Source: Bog-257 sp963834135 (GTDB lineage Bacteria; Acidobacteriota; Terriglobia; Terriglobales; Acidobacteriaceae). From it: a DNA stretch of 64,000 bases. Below, in pieces: positions 24,136 through 32,890 of the stretch. Within the stretch, counting starts at the first letter, position 1, and each line of letters opens with the position of its first letter. A model generated the notes under the pieces. It saw only the letters and a list, made by a program, of their open reading frames with translations, did not search any database and was not told the DNA's origin. The DNA lies in contig CAWIAN010000008.1 in NCBI GenBank assembly GCA_963834135.1, positions 248,001-312,000 of the forward strand, written 5' to 3'. A program made the translations under genes and the position numbers.

Positions 24136-25632
24136 TCAGAATTGGGGCGGCGCTGCCGGCAAATCGGCGGAGCTGATTCCTTCGCAAATCGAGTTGTCGA
24201 CGCTTACGTTGCCATTACTGTCGAGCTTAACCGTCCAGACCGTGTCGTAGTCGTCGCCGGGCCAGTCCGGTACGGTTTTGCCGCCATGGTAGGTAGAGAG
24301 CAATGCATTGACCGTGGTCGGTATATGATCGTGCTCCCACCCTACCAGCAAAGTCTGGTTCGAGAACGTGCCGCCGGTGAAGAAGAAGTCGCTGGCCTGT
24401 GTGGCCAAGTGTGGCGGGTTCTGCGCAATCATCGAAAAGCTTGACGCCAGGTTATAAGGCAAGTTGTTGGCGATGGCGTACGGCAGGACCGTCGTGTTGG
24501 TTCTGACGTAGGAATAGGTATCTCCGATTGAACTTTGGCTGCCAGGAAGAACCTGGGCTGGATCGATTGAGTAGACCTGAGTTGGCTGGATCTTGCCTTG
24601 TAGTGCGTAAGGTAAGTCGAGCGCACGCCACTGTCCGGCTCCGATGTAGTTGCCGTCTTCCCACCAGGACTTGGGATGGGCCTCCGCGTGGCGAACAAAG
24701 TAAACCGTCTCATTGGTATTGATGCCGGCGGGAACTATGGCACCGTCGATGCCACCGGTGATCTGGATATAAAACGTTGTGTGCGTTGTGGCCGGTAAGC
24801 AGGCTGCCTTGACAATGCCCCCGGCAGGTAGCGCCGGGTAGGCGGATAGCGGGTCCAGTTTGCTGTCGTATGTCACCAGGCTGGCTGCGCCGGATGGTGT
24901 AATAGTGACGGCATAGACGTAGTTTGGTCCCAAGTAGGTTGTAGGTGGCGTAAGAGGTTCGCCGTTCGCCCGATTAACGCTGGCCATCATAGCAATCACG
25001 GTTTCCCACGGCGCCGCGAAGACATAGGATCCTGACGGGTTTGCCGTGACGAGATCGTGCAGCAATGTTTCATTGGCTCGGCCCAGATCGCGAAAATCAA
25101 TACCCTGGCAGGTGTGCGGAAGTCCCGCTTGTGACGTACACAGCATGAATGGCCGGGCTACTCCCTCAGGGACATCGTCCGACGAGTACGAGACGTTCAG
25201 CGGAAAGCTGTTAGCGACGACAGGGGAATCATTTGCGTGCGACAGCGTGATCTGATTCAGCATAGCGAACTGCTGAATCGTTTCGAGGGGGACCATGTCG
25301 GGATAGCGATTGTCGGTTTGCGGGTGGGTCGTCGGCTCCAGAGCAAAGATGCCGCTTGCGTCATGATCGCCCAGTACATTCTGCTTCAGGAATGTCCCCA
25401 TCGCGAGCGCCCGCTGCAAGCCGCGGCTAGTCAGGTTCGCTGTATGCGAGTTCATGTCGCCGTCAGCGTGATGAGCCAGGTCCTCGGTCACAACAAAGAT
25501 CAAGTTGAGATTGTCGGCGCTCAAGGGGACAGGAGTGGGAGGAGCTGGTTGTTGTGAGCCGCCGCATCCGGGAAGCATCGCCAAGGCAAGAACTAGCGGC
25601 AGCAATTGCACGGGGATATTCACTTTCGTCAT
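24136..25632 (-). CDS. lipoprotein with two histidine-phosphatase-like domains
   Basis: 498 residues from ATG 25632, giving a 23-residue lipoprotein signal with lipobox LPGC; an ATG 10 codons upstream is possible. The second half has the histidine-phosphatase core: YFVRHAEAHP near residue 312 (catalytic RH) and VGWEHDHIPTTV near 448 (second His). The first half repeats the layout (IFVVTEDLAHHADGD then LTSRGLQRALAMGTFL), but with the RHG triplet lost. So it looks like a tandem duplication with a degenerate first copy. Probably anchored in an outer or periplasmic leaflet. Substrate unknown. Confidence 0.7.
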   Translation of the reverse strand: MTKVNIPVQLLPLVLALAMLPGCGGSQQPAPPTPVPLSADNLNLIFVVTEDLAHHADGDMNSHTANLTSRGLQRALAMGTFLKQNVLGDHDASGIFALEPTTHPQTDNRYPDMVPLETIQQFAMLNQITLSHANDSPVVANSFPLNVSYSSDDVPEGVARPFMLCTSQAGLPHTCQGIDFRDLGRANETLLHDLVTANPSGSYVFAAPWETVIAMMASVNRANGEPLTPPTTYLGPNYVYAVTITPSGAASLVTYDSKLDPLSAYPALPAGGIVKAACLPATTHTTFYIQITGGIDGAIVPAGINTNETVYFVRHAEAHPKSWWEDGNYIGAGQWRALDLPYALQGKIQPTQVYSIDPAQVLPGSQSSIGDTYSYVRTNTTVLPYAIANNLPYNLASSFSMIAQNPPHLATQASDFFFTGGTFSNQTLLVGWEHDHIPTTVNALLSTYHGGKTVPDWPGDDYDTVWTVKLDSNGNVSVDNSICEGISSADLPAAPPQF

Positions 25633-25888
25633 GGCCGTAAGTCTTCTCCACAACGATTTCATGCGAACAGGCAGGTCTCTGCAGTGATATCGGCAAAGTT
25701 CGGCATAGGGAAAATTCAGCAAACTCCGGGAATGGTCTGACTCCCGCTCTGGGACACTGCGTCATCCGGAATCCATTGCTGCCCGCTTTGCAAACCAAGC
25801 CCGAAGCGGGAGCCGTCACTGCTCGCGGGCGGCGTTGCGGGCGAATGCCTCTTCCCAGCGCGACGCTTGCCGACGTAGAGTAAAGCTA

Positions 25889-26875
25889 ATGGAACTGCGC
25901 AAGGATCCCATCACGCGGTCGTGGGTTATCTGCGGCGACGAGCCGGAAACCGGTTCGTCGGCCGGATCATTCTGTCCTTTCTGCCCGGAATCTGGGCTGC
26001 CGCTTCAAGTAGTCGCGACCTCGCCGACCGTAAATGGAAGCCCCTGGTCGGCGCGCGCGGTAGTGCATCCGCATCCGCTGTACGGCATCGATGGCGAGCC
26101 GGGCCGCTCGGGCAATGGACTCTACGACAAGATGCGGCCGGTGGGCGCGCACGAGGTAATCGTCGAGAACGCGCGACACGACCGGCATCTGTGGAACGCC
26201 GATGACCGCGAGATTGAGGAGTATCTTGCCCTCTGCGGCCAGCGCATCCAGGACTTGAAAGGCGACGTCCGCTTCAAGTACATCTCGGTTTTCAAGAATT
26301 ACGGACCAATGTCGGGTCAGGAGTTCGATCATCCGACCTCAGAGATCGTGGCCACCACGTTTGTTCCGCGGCGCGTGCTGTATGAGTTACGTTCGGCCAA
26401 GCAGCACTATCAGGTGAAAGAGCGCTGCGTTTTCTGCGACATTCTGCGGCAGGAACAGGAGCAGAAACTCCGCGTGGTCGAGGTGCGCGGGGAGTACATT
26501 GCCGGTTGTCCTTATGCGCCGCGCGTCCCGTATGAAACCTGGATTGCTCCGCGCAATCACGAGGCATACTTCGAACGCACCGCGCAGAAGTCAGGCGCCA
26601 TGCGTGATTTCGCCGCGCTCTTGCGGCGCACGCTCTTCCGTATTCGCACAATCGCCGACGGCTTCCACATGGTGCTGCATACCTCGCCAAACACGATGCA
26701 CAAATCCGAGACGCTTGGTTTCTGGAAGACCATTGAAGACGACTATCACTGGCACCTGGAGATCCTGCCGATCCTCGGCAACAAGGCGAAGTCTTACACC
26801 TTCAAAGAGGTGTACTATTCGCCGGTCAGCTCAGAGACGGCTGCGGCGATTCTGCGCGAGCGGCCCGCGGAATGA
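25889..26875 (+). CDS. galactose-1-phosphate uridylyltransferase-like HIT protein lacking catalytic His
   Basis: 328 residues from ATG 25889 (MELRKDPITRSWVICGD, the usual GalT opening). Zinc ligands Cys29/Cys32 (CPFC) and Cys180/Cys183 (CVFC). The active-site triplet, HPH-x-Q in GalT, reads HPTSE here (148-152), so the uridylyl-accepting His is Thr150 and the Gln is Glu152. The rest is well kept (FKNYGPMSGQEFDHP, YHWHLEILPIL). It may therefore act on a different nucleotide sugar or have no transferase activity. Monocistronic and far from any Leloir-pathway gene in the window. Confidence 0.8.
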   Translation: MELRKDPITRSWVICGDEPETGSSAGSFCPFCPESGLPLQVVATSPTVNGSPWSARAVVHPHPLYGIDGEPGRSGNGLYDKMRPVGAHEVIVENARHDRHLWNADDREIEEYLALCGQRIQDLKGDVRFKYISVFKNYGPMSGQEFDHPTSEIVATTFVPRRVLYELRSAKQHYQVKERCVFCDILRQEQEQKLRVVEVRGEYIAGCPYAPRVPYETWIAPRNHEAYFERTAQKSGAMRDFAALLRRTLFRIRTIADGFHMVLHTSPNTMHKSETLGFWKTIEDDYHWHLEILPILGNKAKSYTFKEVYYSPVSSETAAAILRERPAE

Positions 26876-27001
26876 GTCAGCGACCGGCAGCAGGGAAGTA
26901 GCCGTAACGTCGAGAACGATATGCTCCTCCGGTATGAACGCGGGCCCTTTGCTCAGGGAATAGACCACGGGGCGTCATAATCTCTTCAAGGACGAAACGC
27001 T

Positions 27002-27427
27002 ATGAGCGACTCGTTGGATCCGGCTTGGGCGAAACAGAAGCAAACCGACAAGGAAGCCTCTTTGCTGATCGAGCGGACTGCGCCCGAATTCTGGACCGCC
27101 CTGCAAGAGAAGCTGGATCTAGCAGCTGATGCTGTCTCGGAGCACAATCTCTCCGGATTGGCTACGGTGTTTGGCGGAGGCTTGCGAGTGACGATCAACC
27201 GCCCCGGAAAAGCCTTCAGTCAAACCTATACCGATCTGATGTTCAAGCGTGGCATGGCGGAGATTCGTTGCACGACGCTGAACAATGGGACTTACCATCT
27301 GCAGTTCCGCGTTGCGCCGGATAATCGCCTTGTGGTTGTGAGCTCCCAAGGCAGCGAGCCGATGAACGCCGAGCAGGCAAGTGAATACGTGGTGCAACGC
27401 ATGCTTGAGGTCATCGACCGCAAGTAA
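27002..27427 (+). CDS. conserved hypothetical protein
   Basis: 141 residues, soluble, no signal peptide. AAGGA sits 9 nt before the ATG. The N-terminal half is helical and charged; the C-terminal part alternates strand-like segments (GGLRVTINRPGK, YHLQFRVAPDNRLVVVSS) before a final helix. I recognise no family. It is followed after 18 bp by another hypothetical, then by tonB, so it may belong to a small envelope-linked unit. Confidence 0.65.
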   Translation: MSDSLDPAWAKQKQTDKEASLLIERTAPEFWTALQEKLDLAADAVSEHNLSGLATVFGGGLRVTINRPGKAFSQTYTDLMFKRGMAEIRCTTLNNGTYHLQFRVAPDNRLVVVSSQGSEPMNAEQASEYVVQRMLEVIDRK

Positions 27428-27445
27428 GTCCGACAGCGGGCGCTT

Positions 27446-27805
27446 ATGCCTAGCCAGCTCAAAACCTACAGCGCCGACACCGGTTATGTTTATCAGTACT
27501 ACTTTGTGGGACAGCGAGCAGCGCTGGCCGATGACCCCGAGGCGCCATCCACGGAATATGTTTTCGATGTAATCGCTGACCGCAAGAGGACTTTCGCGGT
27601 CAGCATCTTCCTTCCTCAATCGGCCGCGGATCACTGGGCGGCCATGCGGGGCCGGAATCTGACCGACCCCGAACGGTACGCCGGAGTGAAGCTGCGTTTA
27701 CTACAGGCTTTGGACGAGATCCCGGAAATGATGAGAGATGGCCGGCGTTTGAAGCTGGACGGCGAAATTCTGTTGCAGCTACTGGATTCGATTGGCGTGG
27801 ATTGA
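27446..27805 (+). CDS. conserved hypothetical protein
   Basis: 119 residues, soluble. It opens with MPSQLKTYSADTGYVYQYYF, has a strand-rich middle (TEYVFDVIADRKRTFAVSIF) and ends in helices (RYAGVKLRLLQALDEIPEMM). No catalytic motif, cysteine or signal peptide. No family recognised. Eighteen bp after the previous hypothetical gene and probably co-transcribed with it. Confidence 0.6.
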   Translation: MPSQLKTYSADTGYVYQYYFVGQRAALADDPEAPSTEYVFDVIADRKRTFAVSIFLPQSAADHWAAMRGRNLTDPERYAGVKLRLLQALDEIPEMMRDGRRLKLDGEILLQLLDSIGVD

Positions 27806-27996
27806 TCGAGTCGTAACGGCCTGCTACCAGCTCTTACCGCGAATATCGGGAGCCACAGCTTCCACCCTGCCGCCGCTTTCGTCTAATACGGAGTCGAATG
27901 GCCGATGAGGGCCGATGCGCGGTTTGTGACGAGTACCACGATAATTGCTGTGCAGGCCGGCCCTATCCGGACCATAATTGTGTAGTAACGGGTGAG

Positions 27997-28659
27997 ATGG
28001 CGATGTTCGAGGCAGTTCCGAATTCAGGTCGCAAGCGATGGAGCCGTTCCATGATGCTCTCACTTGCCGCTCACCTGATCTTTCTCGGCGGCCTGCTTTA
28101 TCGGGCTGCCCCGGCCTTTATCAATCCTTCCGACGTCGATCTTGGCATTCCTCATTCCAGGGGATCACAATCTATTGTTTATCTGGCACCAGTTGGGCCG
28201 GAGCAGGCCAAACCATCGCCCCAGGAGCCGAAGCTCGCGCTGCGGGCGAAGCTGACCCCCAGACCCAAGCCGCCGAAGCCTGAGCCCAAGCCCGAGGAAA
28301 CAGCGGCAGCGACCGCGCCCGACGCCCCCTTGCAGACCGCCCGTGGCGGATCGCTGTTCGGTCATGTACCAGGTTCGCCTCTAACCGGCGACGAGGTGGT
28401 TCCGGCATTTCCGGTTGTTTATCCCGACCCTCCCATCTCGCGCGCCGACCTGCCTTCTGGGGTTCAGGGCGACGTGATCGTGGAAGTCTCCATCGACCCG
28501 CAGGGTAACGTAGTCGACACCAAGCTGTTGCAGGGAATGGGCTACGGTGTGGAACAAAAGGTTCTGGAAGTGTTGCAGCGCTGGCACTTCCACCCGGCCA
28601 CTCGAGACGGCGTAACTATCGCTTCGCAACACATCGTGCACTTCCATTACCCGGCGTAG
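27997..28659 (+). CDS. TonB-like energy transducer
   Basis: 220 residues from ATG 27997 (an ATG two codons on or at 27898 is also possible). Single N-terminal membrane anchor (MMLSLAAHLIFLGGLL), a proline/lysine-rich spacer at ~75-110 (TPRPKPPKPEPKPEE), and a C-terminal TonB domain from ~145 (LPSGVQGDVIVEVSIDPQGN, VLEVLQRWHFHPATRDG). TonB proteins pass energy from the inner-membrane ExbBD motor to outer-membrane receptors; exbB/exbD are not in the window. The haem operon starts 140 bp later. Confidence 0.85.
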   Translation: MAMFEAVPNSGRKRWSRSMMLSLAAHLIFLGGLLYRAAPAFINPSDVDLGIPHSRGSQSIVYLAPVGPEQAKPSPQEPKLALRAKLTPRPKPPKPEPKPEETAAATAPDAPLQTARGGSLFGHVPGSPLTGDEVVPAFPVVYPDPPISRADLPSGVQGDVIVEVSIDPQGNVVDTKLLQGMGYGVEQKVLEVLQRWHFHPATRDGVTIASQHIVHFHYPA

Positions 28660-28696
28660 ACCATCGTTTGTTCAAATGCGGCAGCTGCACCACCAT

Positions 28697-28712
28697 TGTG
28701 ACGTACGTCACA
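28697..28712. promoter_or_regulatory. perfect CRP-family palindrome before the haem operon
   Basis: TGTGACGTACGTCACA is a perfect 16-bp palindrome matching TGTGA-N6-TCACA. Its centre (28704.5) lies about 62 bp before the start expected from the TATACT box at 28755-28760, which is the usual class I activator position. The next gene starts at 28800. A near copy occurs at 14865-14880. Confidence 0.7.
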
Positions 28713-28754
28713 CGGTCCAGTGACATCAATCCTCGGCCAGATTCTCCCTGCCGC

Positions 28755-28760
28755 TATACT
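28755..28760 (+). promoter_or_regulatory. probable -10 box of the haem operon
   Basis: TATACT, one mismatch from the sigma-70 consensus, 40 bp before the ATG of the ccsA/hemX-like gene. No good -35 hexamer is seen 17 bp upstream (CTCGGC), which would suit an activator-dependent promoter with the palindrome at 28697-28712. Confidence 0.5.
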
Positions 28761-28799
28761 TAGTCCATAGGAACGGGTACAACGTAGCCGTTACCGTTC

Positions 28800-29621
28800 A
28801 TGGGGTTTATGCCGCTAATTTGGCTTAGAGTTGCGGTGGTTTGCTATGGCGTTGGTCTGCTGTACTCGCTACTGCTGCTGAGTAAAAAAGGGAATCTGCT
28901 GGCGAAGGTGGTGGAACCCGCTGTCGGCCTGGGGCTTATCTTCCACTTCGTTTCGTTGGTGGAGTCCACGATTCTTATTGGCCACCTGTCGCTGGCCTCA
29001 ATTCACTATTCGGAATCGATCCTGGCCTTCCTGGCCATGGTGGTTTTCTTCGTCTTCTTTGTTGGCTACCGGACCACGGCGCCGGGAATCATTATTTTCC
29101 CTATCGTTTTCGTTCTAACATTCGCATCGGCCATTGGCCAGCATCCGGTCACACTGACCTCACCGCTGCTGCGCAACGGTTGGATCTTCGTTCACGTGAT
29201 CTTGATTTTCACCGGCTACGCAGGGTTGTTCCTGAGCTTTGGCGCCAGCCTGCTTTATCTGGCACAGGAACGTGCCCTGAAGTCCAAGAAGCAGACCGCA
29301 TTGCTGACCTGGCTGCCGCCGTTGCAGACCATCGACGACATCGGCTATCACGCGCTGCTCTTCGGCTTTCCGTTCATGACGTTCGGAATCATCACCGGAT
29401 CGGTGCTCGCAATCGAGCGCTACGGTCCCATGTTTTTCTCCGATCCGAAGATATTGCTGTCGTTCATCATGTGGGCGGTGTACATGCTGTTGCTGTACAC
29501 CCGTTGGAATTCGGGCTGGCGGGGCCGTCGCGCGGCGTTCCTGGCGACCTTCGCTTTCATCATTGCGATTTGTGCCTGGGCGGCGAACACGTTCAGTCGC
29601 GTCCATAGGTTTATTGCTTAA
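28800..29621 (+). CDS. cytochrome c assembly/HemX-type membrane protein (CcsA-like)
   Basis: 273 residues with about eight membrane segments and conserved histidines (LIFHFVSLVES, SIHYSESI, IGYHALLFGFPFMTFGII). These fit the HemX/CcsA family, in which histidines bind haem during cytochrome c maturation, or the protein tunes glutamyl-tRNA reductase levels. Its stop overlaps the hemA start (TAATG), which supports a HemX-like role. Inner membrane. The ATG at 28800 has no clear Shine-Dalgarno; ATG 28809 is an alternative. Confidence 0.82.
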   Translation: MGFMPLIWLRVAVVCYGVGLLYSLLLLSKKGNLLAKVVEPAVGLGLIFHFVSLVESTILIGHLSLASIHYSESILAFLAMVVFFVFFVGYRTTAPGIIIFPIVFVLTFASAIGQHPVTLTSPLLRNGWIFVHVILIFTGYAGLFLSFGASLLYLAQERALKSKKQTALLTWLPPLQTIDDIGYHALLFGFPFMTFGIITGSVLAIERYGPMFFSDPKILLSFIMWAVYMLLLYTRWNSGWRGRRAAFLATFAFIIAICAWAANTFSRVHRFIA

Positions 29622-30949
29622 TGAACCTTGTCCTCATCGGCGTGAATCACCGTACCGCACCAGTTGAGGTGCGGGAGCAGTTCGCCATTCCTGAGGCGCG
29701 GCTGCCGGAGGCGGTTAAGGCGCTGACCAGCTGTCCCGGTGTAGAAGAGGGCATGATCGTCTCCACCTGCAACCGGGTGGAAATTTTGGCTCGCACAAAC
29801 GACGGGCACGTCGACCTGGATGAGTTCTTCCGCGAGTTCTATGGCGTCAACCCCGAACCCTTTCGCCAGCATCTGTACGAGTTCCACGAGCGCGAAGCCG
29901 TGCGGCATGTCTTTCGCGTTGCCTCCAGCCTGGACTCGATGATTGTCGGCGAGCCGCAGATTCTGGGCCAGGTGAAAGAGGCTTATGCGACCGCGCGCGC
30001 CCTGGGCGGCGTCAACTCGCAGCTCGATGCACTGCTGACCCGTGCCTTCGCCGTGGCCAAGCGGGTACGCAACGAAACCGCGGTCGCTACCTCGGCTGTT
30101 TCGGTCGCCTCGGTGGCCGTAGATTTGGCGAAGAAGATCTTCGGCAACCTGCAGGGCAAGAGCGTTTACCTGGTCGGCGCAGGCAAGATGTCGGAACTTG
30201 CGGCGCGCCACCTGTTGGCTCACGGCGCAGAAAAAATTTACGTCGCCAATCGCACTTACGACCGCGCAGTAACCCTGGCGAAGAAGTTCAACGGCGAAGC
30301 GTTGCCGTTCGACGATTTGTACGATACGGTTCCGCGGGCCGATATCGTCATCAGCTCCACCGGTGCTCCGCATGCGATCTTCCGCAAGGAGCATGGCGAG
30401 CGCTTCCTGACAAAGCGTCGCAACCGTCCCATGTTCTTCATCGATATTGCTGTTCCGCGCGATGTTGATCCGGAGATGAACAAGCTCGACGGCGTCTTCG
30501 TCTACGACATCGACGATCTACAGCAAGTAGTCACGTCGCATGTCGCCGATCGCCGTGTCGAAGCCGATCGTGCCGAAGCCATAGTTCAGCTCGAAGTGGA
30601 TAAGTTCCAGGCACGGCTGCAAACGCTGGATGTGGTTCCTACCATCGTCTCTCTGCAGGAGCATCTCGAGACGGTTCGGCAGGCCGAGATCGATCGCGTG
30701 CGCGGCCGGCTGGGGGCGTTGAGTCCGGAGCAGGAACTGGCCGTCGAAGCGTTGACCCGGGGCATCGTGAACAAAATCATGCACACACCGATTACCACGC
30801 TTAAGAGCGCGGCCCGGGAGTCGTCCGAGGCGACCACCGTGATTGACCTGGTGCGCAGGCTCTTCGGCTTGCACGACGTGAAGAGTGTCACAAAAGAAAA
30901 GGAAAGTGAAGCCGCAGTCGGCGGCGGAAAAACGAGGGCGAGAGGCTGA
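29621..30949 (+). CDS. hemA: glutamyl-tRNA reductase
   Basis: 442 residues. N-terminal catalytic domain opens MNLVLIGVNHRTAPVEVREQ, with nucleophile Cys50 in VSTCNRVEI and VGEPQILGQVKEAYATA. NADPH-binding domain has VGAGKMSELAARHL. C-terminal dimerisation helix ends around KIMHTPITTLK. It reduces glutamyl-tRNA to glutamate-1-semialdehyde, the first step of C5-pathway tetrapyrrole synthesis. TAATG overlap with the upstream gene and TGATG overlap with hemC show a tight operon. Confidence 0.96.
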   Translation: MNLVLIGVNHRTAPVEVREQFAIPEARLPEAVKALTSCPGVEEGMIVSTCNRVEILARTNDGHVDLDEFFREFYGVNPEPFRQHLYEFHEREAVRHVFRVASSLDSMIVGEPQILGQVKEAYATARALGGVNSQLDALLTRAFAVAKRVRNETAVATSAVSVASVAVDLAKKIFGNLQGKSVYLVGAGKMSELAARHLLAHGAEKIYVANRTYDRAVTLAKKFNGEALPFDDLYDTVPRADIVISSTGAPHAIFRKEHGERFLTKRRNRPMFFIDIAVPRDVDPEMNKLDGVFVYDIDDLQQVVTSHVADRRVEADRAEAIVQLEVDKFQARLQTLDVVPTIVSLQEHLETVRQAEIDRVRGRLGALSPEQELAVEALTRGIVNKIMHTPITTLKSAARESSEATTVIDLVRRLFGLHDVKSVTKEKESEAAVGGGKTRARG

Positions 30950-31881
30950 TGGCGAAGCTAAGAATCGGTTCGCGGGGGTCACAACTCGCACTCTGGCAGG
31001 CGAATCACATTTCGGCGTTGCTGCGCGAACAAGGACACGAAGTCGAAATCGAAATCATCAAGACCACCGGCGATAAGATTACCGACGTCGCTCTGGCACA
31101 GGTCGGTACCAAGGGCATGTTCACCAAAGAAATCGAGGACGCGCTTGCGGAAGGCAGCGTGGACGTTGCCGTGCACAGCCTGAAGGACCTGCCGACTGAA
31201 CTTCCGCCGGGCTTCGAGTTGGTGGCCATCACCAAGCGTGTAAATCCCCGGGATGTGCTGCTCTCTGTGAACTACCACAGTGTCAGATCCCTGCCAAAGG
31301 GCGCGCGGGTGGGAACCAGCAGCCTTCGACGCCAGGCGCAGCTGAAGGTAGCGCGCCCGGATCTGGTGATTCATCCCTTGCGCGGCAACGTCGACACCCG
31401 TATTCGCAAGCTGGAAGAGGGCGAGTACGATGCCATCATTCTGGCCGCCGCTGGTCTTACCCGCCTGGGCAAAACGCAACTGGTAAGAGAAGTGTTGTCG
31501 GAAGACTTCATGTGTCCGGCTGCCGGACAGGGAGCGCTGGGAATTGAAATCCGCGCCGGCGATGTAACTACGGCAAACTATCTGACGTTTCTCAACGATG
31601 CGGAGTCGCGCGCTGCCACTACCTGTGAGCGCGCTCTGCTGAATAAGCTGGGTGGAGGCTGCCAGGTCCCGATTGGTGCCTTCGCAGAGGTGAAGGATGG
31701 TGTGCTGTGCTTGACCGCCATTGTCGCGCAACCCGACGGCAGTATAATTCTGCGGGAACACCAGACTGGGGCCGACCCGGTGGCGCTGGGCGAAGCCGTA
31801 GGCGAAGCGCTCCTGCTCCGCGGCGCAACGAAGATTCTGGGCGACGTGTACGGTGGAAAAGCTGACGTGGCACTGCCCTGA
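30949..31881 (+). CDS. hemC: porphobilinogen deaminase (hydroxymethylbilane synthase)
   Basis: 310 residues. Opens LRIGSRGSQLALWQANHI; KDLPTELPPGF and GTSSLRRQAQLKVARPDL are the substrate-binding loops. Cys near residue 238 (LGGGCQVPIGAFA) carries the dipyrromethane cofactor. It polymerises four porphobilinogen units to hydroxymethylbilane in the cytoplasm. Start overlaps the hemA stop by one base (TGATG). Confidence 0.96.
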   Translation: MAKLRIGSRGSQLALWQANHISALLREQGHEVEIEIIKTTGDKITDVALAQVGTKGMFTKEIEDALAEGSVDVAVHSLKDLPTELPPGFELVAITKRVNPRDVLLSVNYHSVRSLPKGARVGTSSLRRQAQLKVARPDLVIHPLRGNVDTRIRKLEEGEYDAIILAAAGLTRLGKTQLVREVLSEDFMCPAAGQGALGIEIRAGDVTTANYLTFLNDAESRAATTCERALLNKLGGGCQVPIGAFAEVKDGVLCLTAIVAQPDGSIILREHQTGADPVALGEAVGEALLLRGATKILGDVYGGKADVALP

Positions 31882-31935
31882 GCAATTGCCCGTCGATCGT
31901 TACCAGTAGTTAGTTAATTCGTAATCAACAACGGG

Positions 31936-31989
31936 ATTGTCATCCGGAGCAGTGGCGGCCTTCCGTCGCCGCCAGAGTCGAAGGACTCC
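31936..31989. repeat. partial relative of the 16066 repeat
   Basis: ATTGTCATCCGGAGC at 31936-31950 and AGTCGAAGGAC near 31976-31986 match the corresponding ends of the left half of the element at 16066. The stretch lies between hemC and hemD and abuts the likely hemD start, so in-frame codons upstream of 31994 are probably repeat, not gene. Confidence 0.45.
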
Positions 31990-31993
31990 CTAC

Positions 31994-32833
31994 TTGGCCA
32001 AGGCATATCACAGCAGTCAAAATTTCCCACTCGCCGGCTGCCGCGTGCTGGTTTCGCGCGCGAAGAAGCAGGCGGGCGCTCTCTCTTCGGCCCTGCGCGA
32101 GCTCGGTTGTAATGTTATCGAAATCCCTTTCATTGAGATTCGCAAGCCCAGGTCGTACCAGCCGCTCGATACAGCGCTACGAAATCTTCAGAGCTACGAC
32201 TGGCTGATTCTTACTAGCGTCAACGGTGTCGAAGCCCTCTTCGCGCGGATGGAAAGGCTCAAGCTGGATGCCGGCGACCTGGCGCACCTGAAAATTGCAG
32301 CCATCGGTCCGGCGACGAAGAAAGCCATCGAGACGCAAGGTGTGAGCGTTCAGCTGACGCCAAAGGAGTATGTCGCCGAGTCAGTTGTTAGTGCGTTGCA
32401 TCGAAGGGTCAAGGGCAAGCGGGTGCTGTTGGTGCGTGCGAAGGTGGCGCGCGATGTGATTCCTCGAGAGCTGCGTAATGCGGGTGCGAGCGTAGATGTT
32501 GTCGAAGCCTATGAGACGGTAGCGCCCAGGAATTCGCGGGAGCGCTTACGCGCGGTGCTGGCCAGTCGCACAAATAAACCACATGCAATCACCTTCACTA
32601 GTTCTTCGACAGTGAAGAATTTCGTCGGTCTGCTGGGATTACGCGCGGCACGCGCGGCGTTACGGAAGTCCGCCAAGGATCAGGGCGTTCAAAGCGCCTC
32701 GATAGGACCGATCACCTCTGCCACGCTGCGGGAGTTCGGATTGTCGGTCGACATCGAAGCCAAGGAGTATACCGTTCCTGGCCTGGTGACAGCGTTGGTG
32801 AGGCGCAGCCGCGAAATGCGCAAGGACCGTTAG
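31994..32833 (+). CDS. hemD: uroporphyrinogen-III synthase
   Basis: 279 residues from TTG 31994 (AAGGA 8 nt upstream). A 19-codon-longer frame from 31937 runs through repeat sequence. HemD is poorly conserved, but the family features are present: FPLAGCRVLVSRAKKQAGAL, SYDWLILTSVNGVEALF, KIAAIGPATKKAI, ITFTSSSTVKNFV, SIGPITSATLREFG. It closes and isomerises hydroxymethylbilane to uroporphyrinogen III. Last gene of the ccsA-hemA-hemC-hemD operon. Confidence 0.9.
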   Translation: MAKAYHSSQNFPLAGCRVLVSRAKKQAGALSSALRELGCNVIEIPFIEIRKPRSYQPLDTALRNLQSYDWLILTSVNGVEALFARMERLKLDAGDLAHLKIAAIGPATKKAIETQGVSVQLTPKEYVAESVVSALHRRVKGKRVLLVRAKVARDVIPRELRNAGASVDVVEAYETVAPRNSRERLRAVLASRTNKPHAITFTSSSTVKNFVGLLGLRAARAALRKSAKDQGVQSASIGPITSATLREFGLSVDIEAKEYTVPGLVTALVRRSREMRKDR

Positions 32834-32890
32834 CCCTACGGCGCTCGTCGATCTCGCCCCGATCAGCCTTCTTGCGAAACAGACTCCGGT

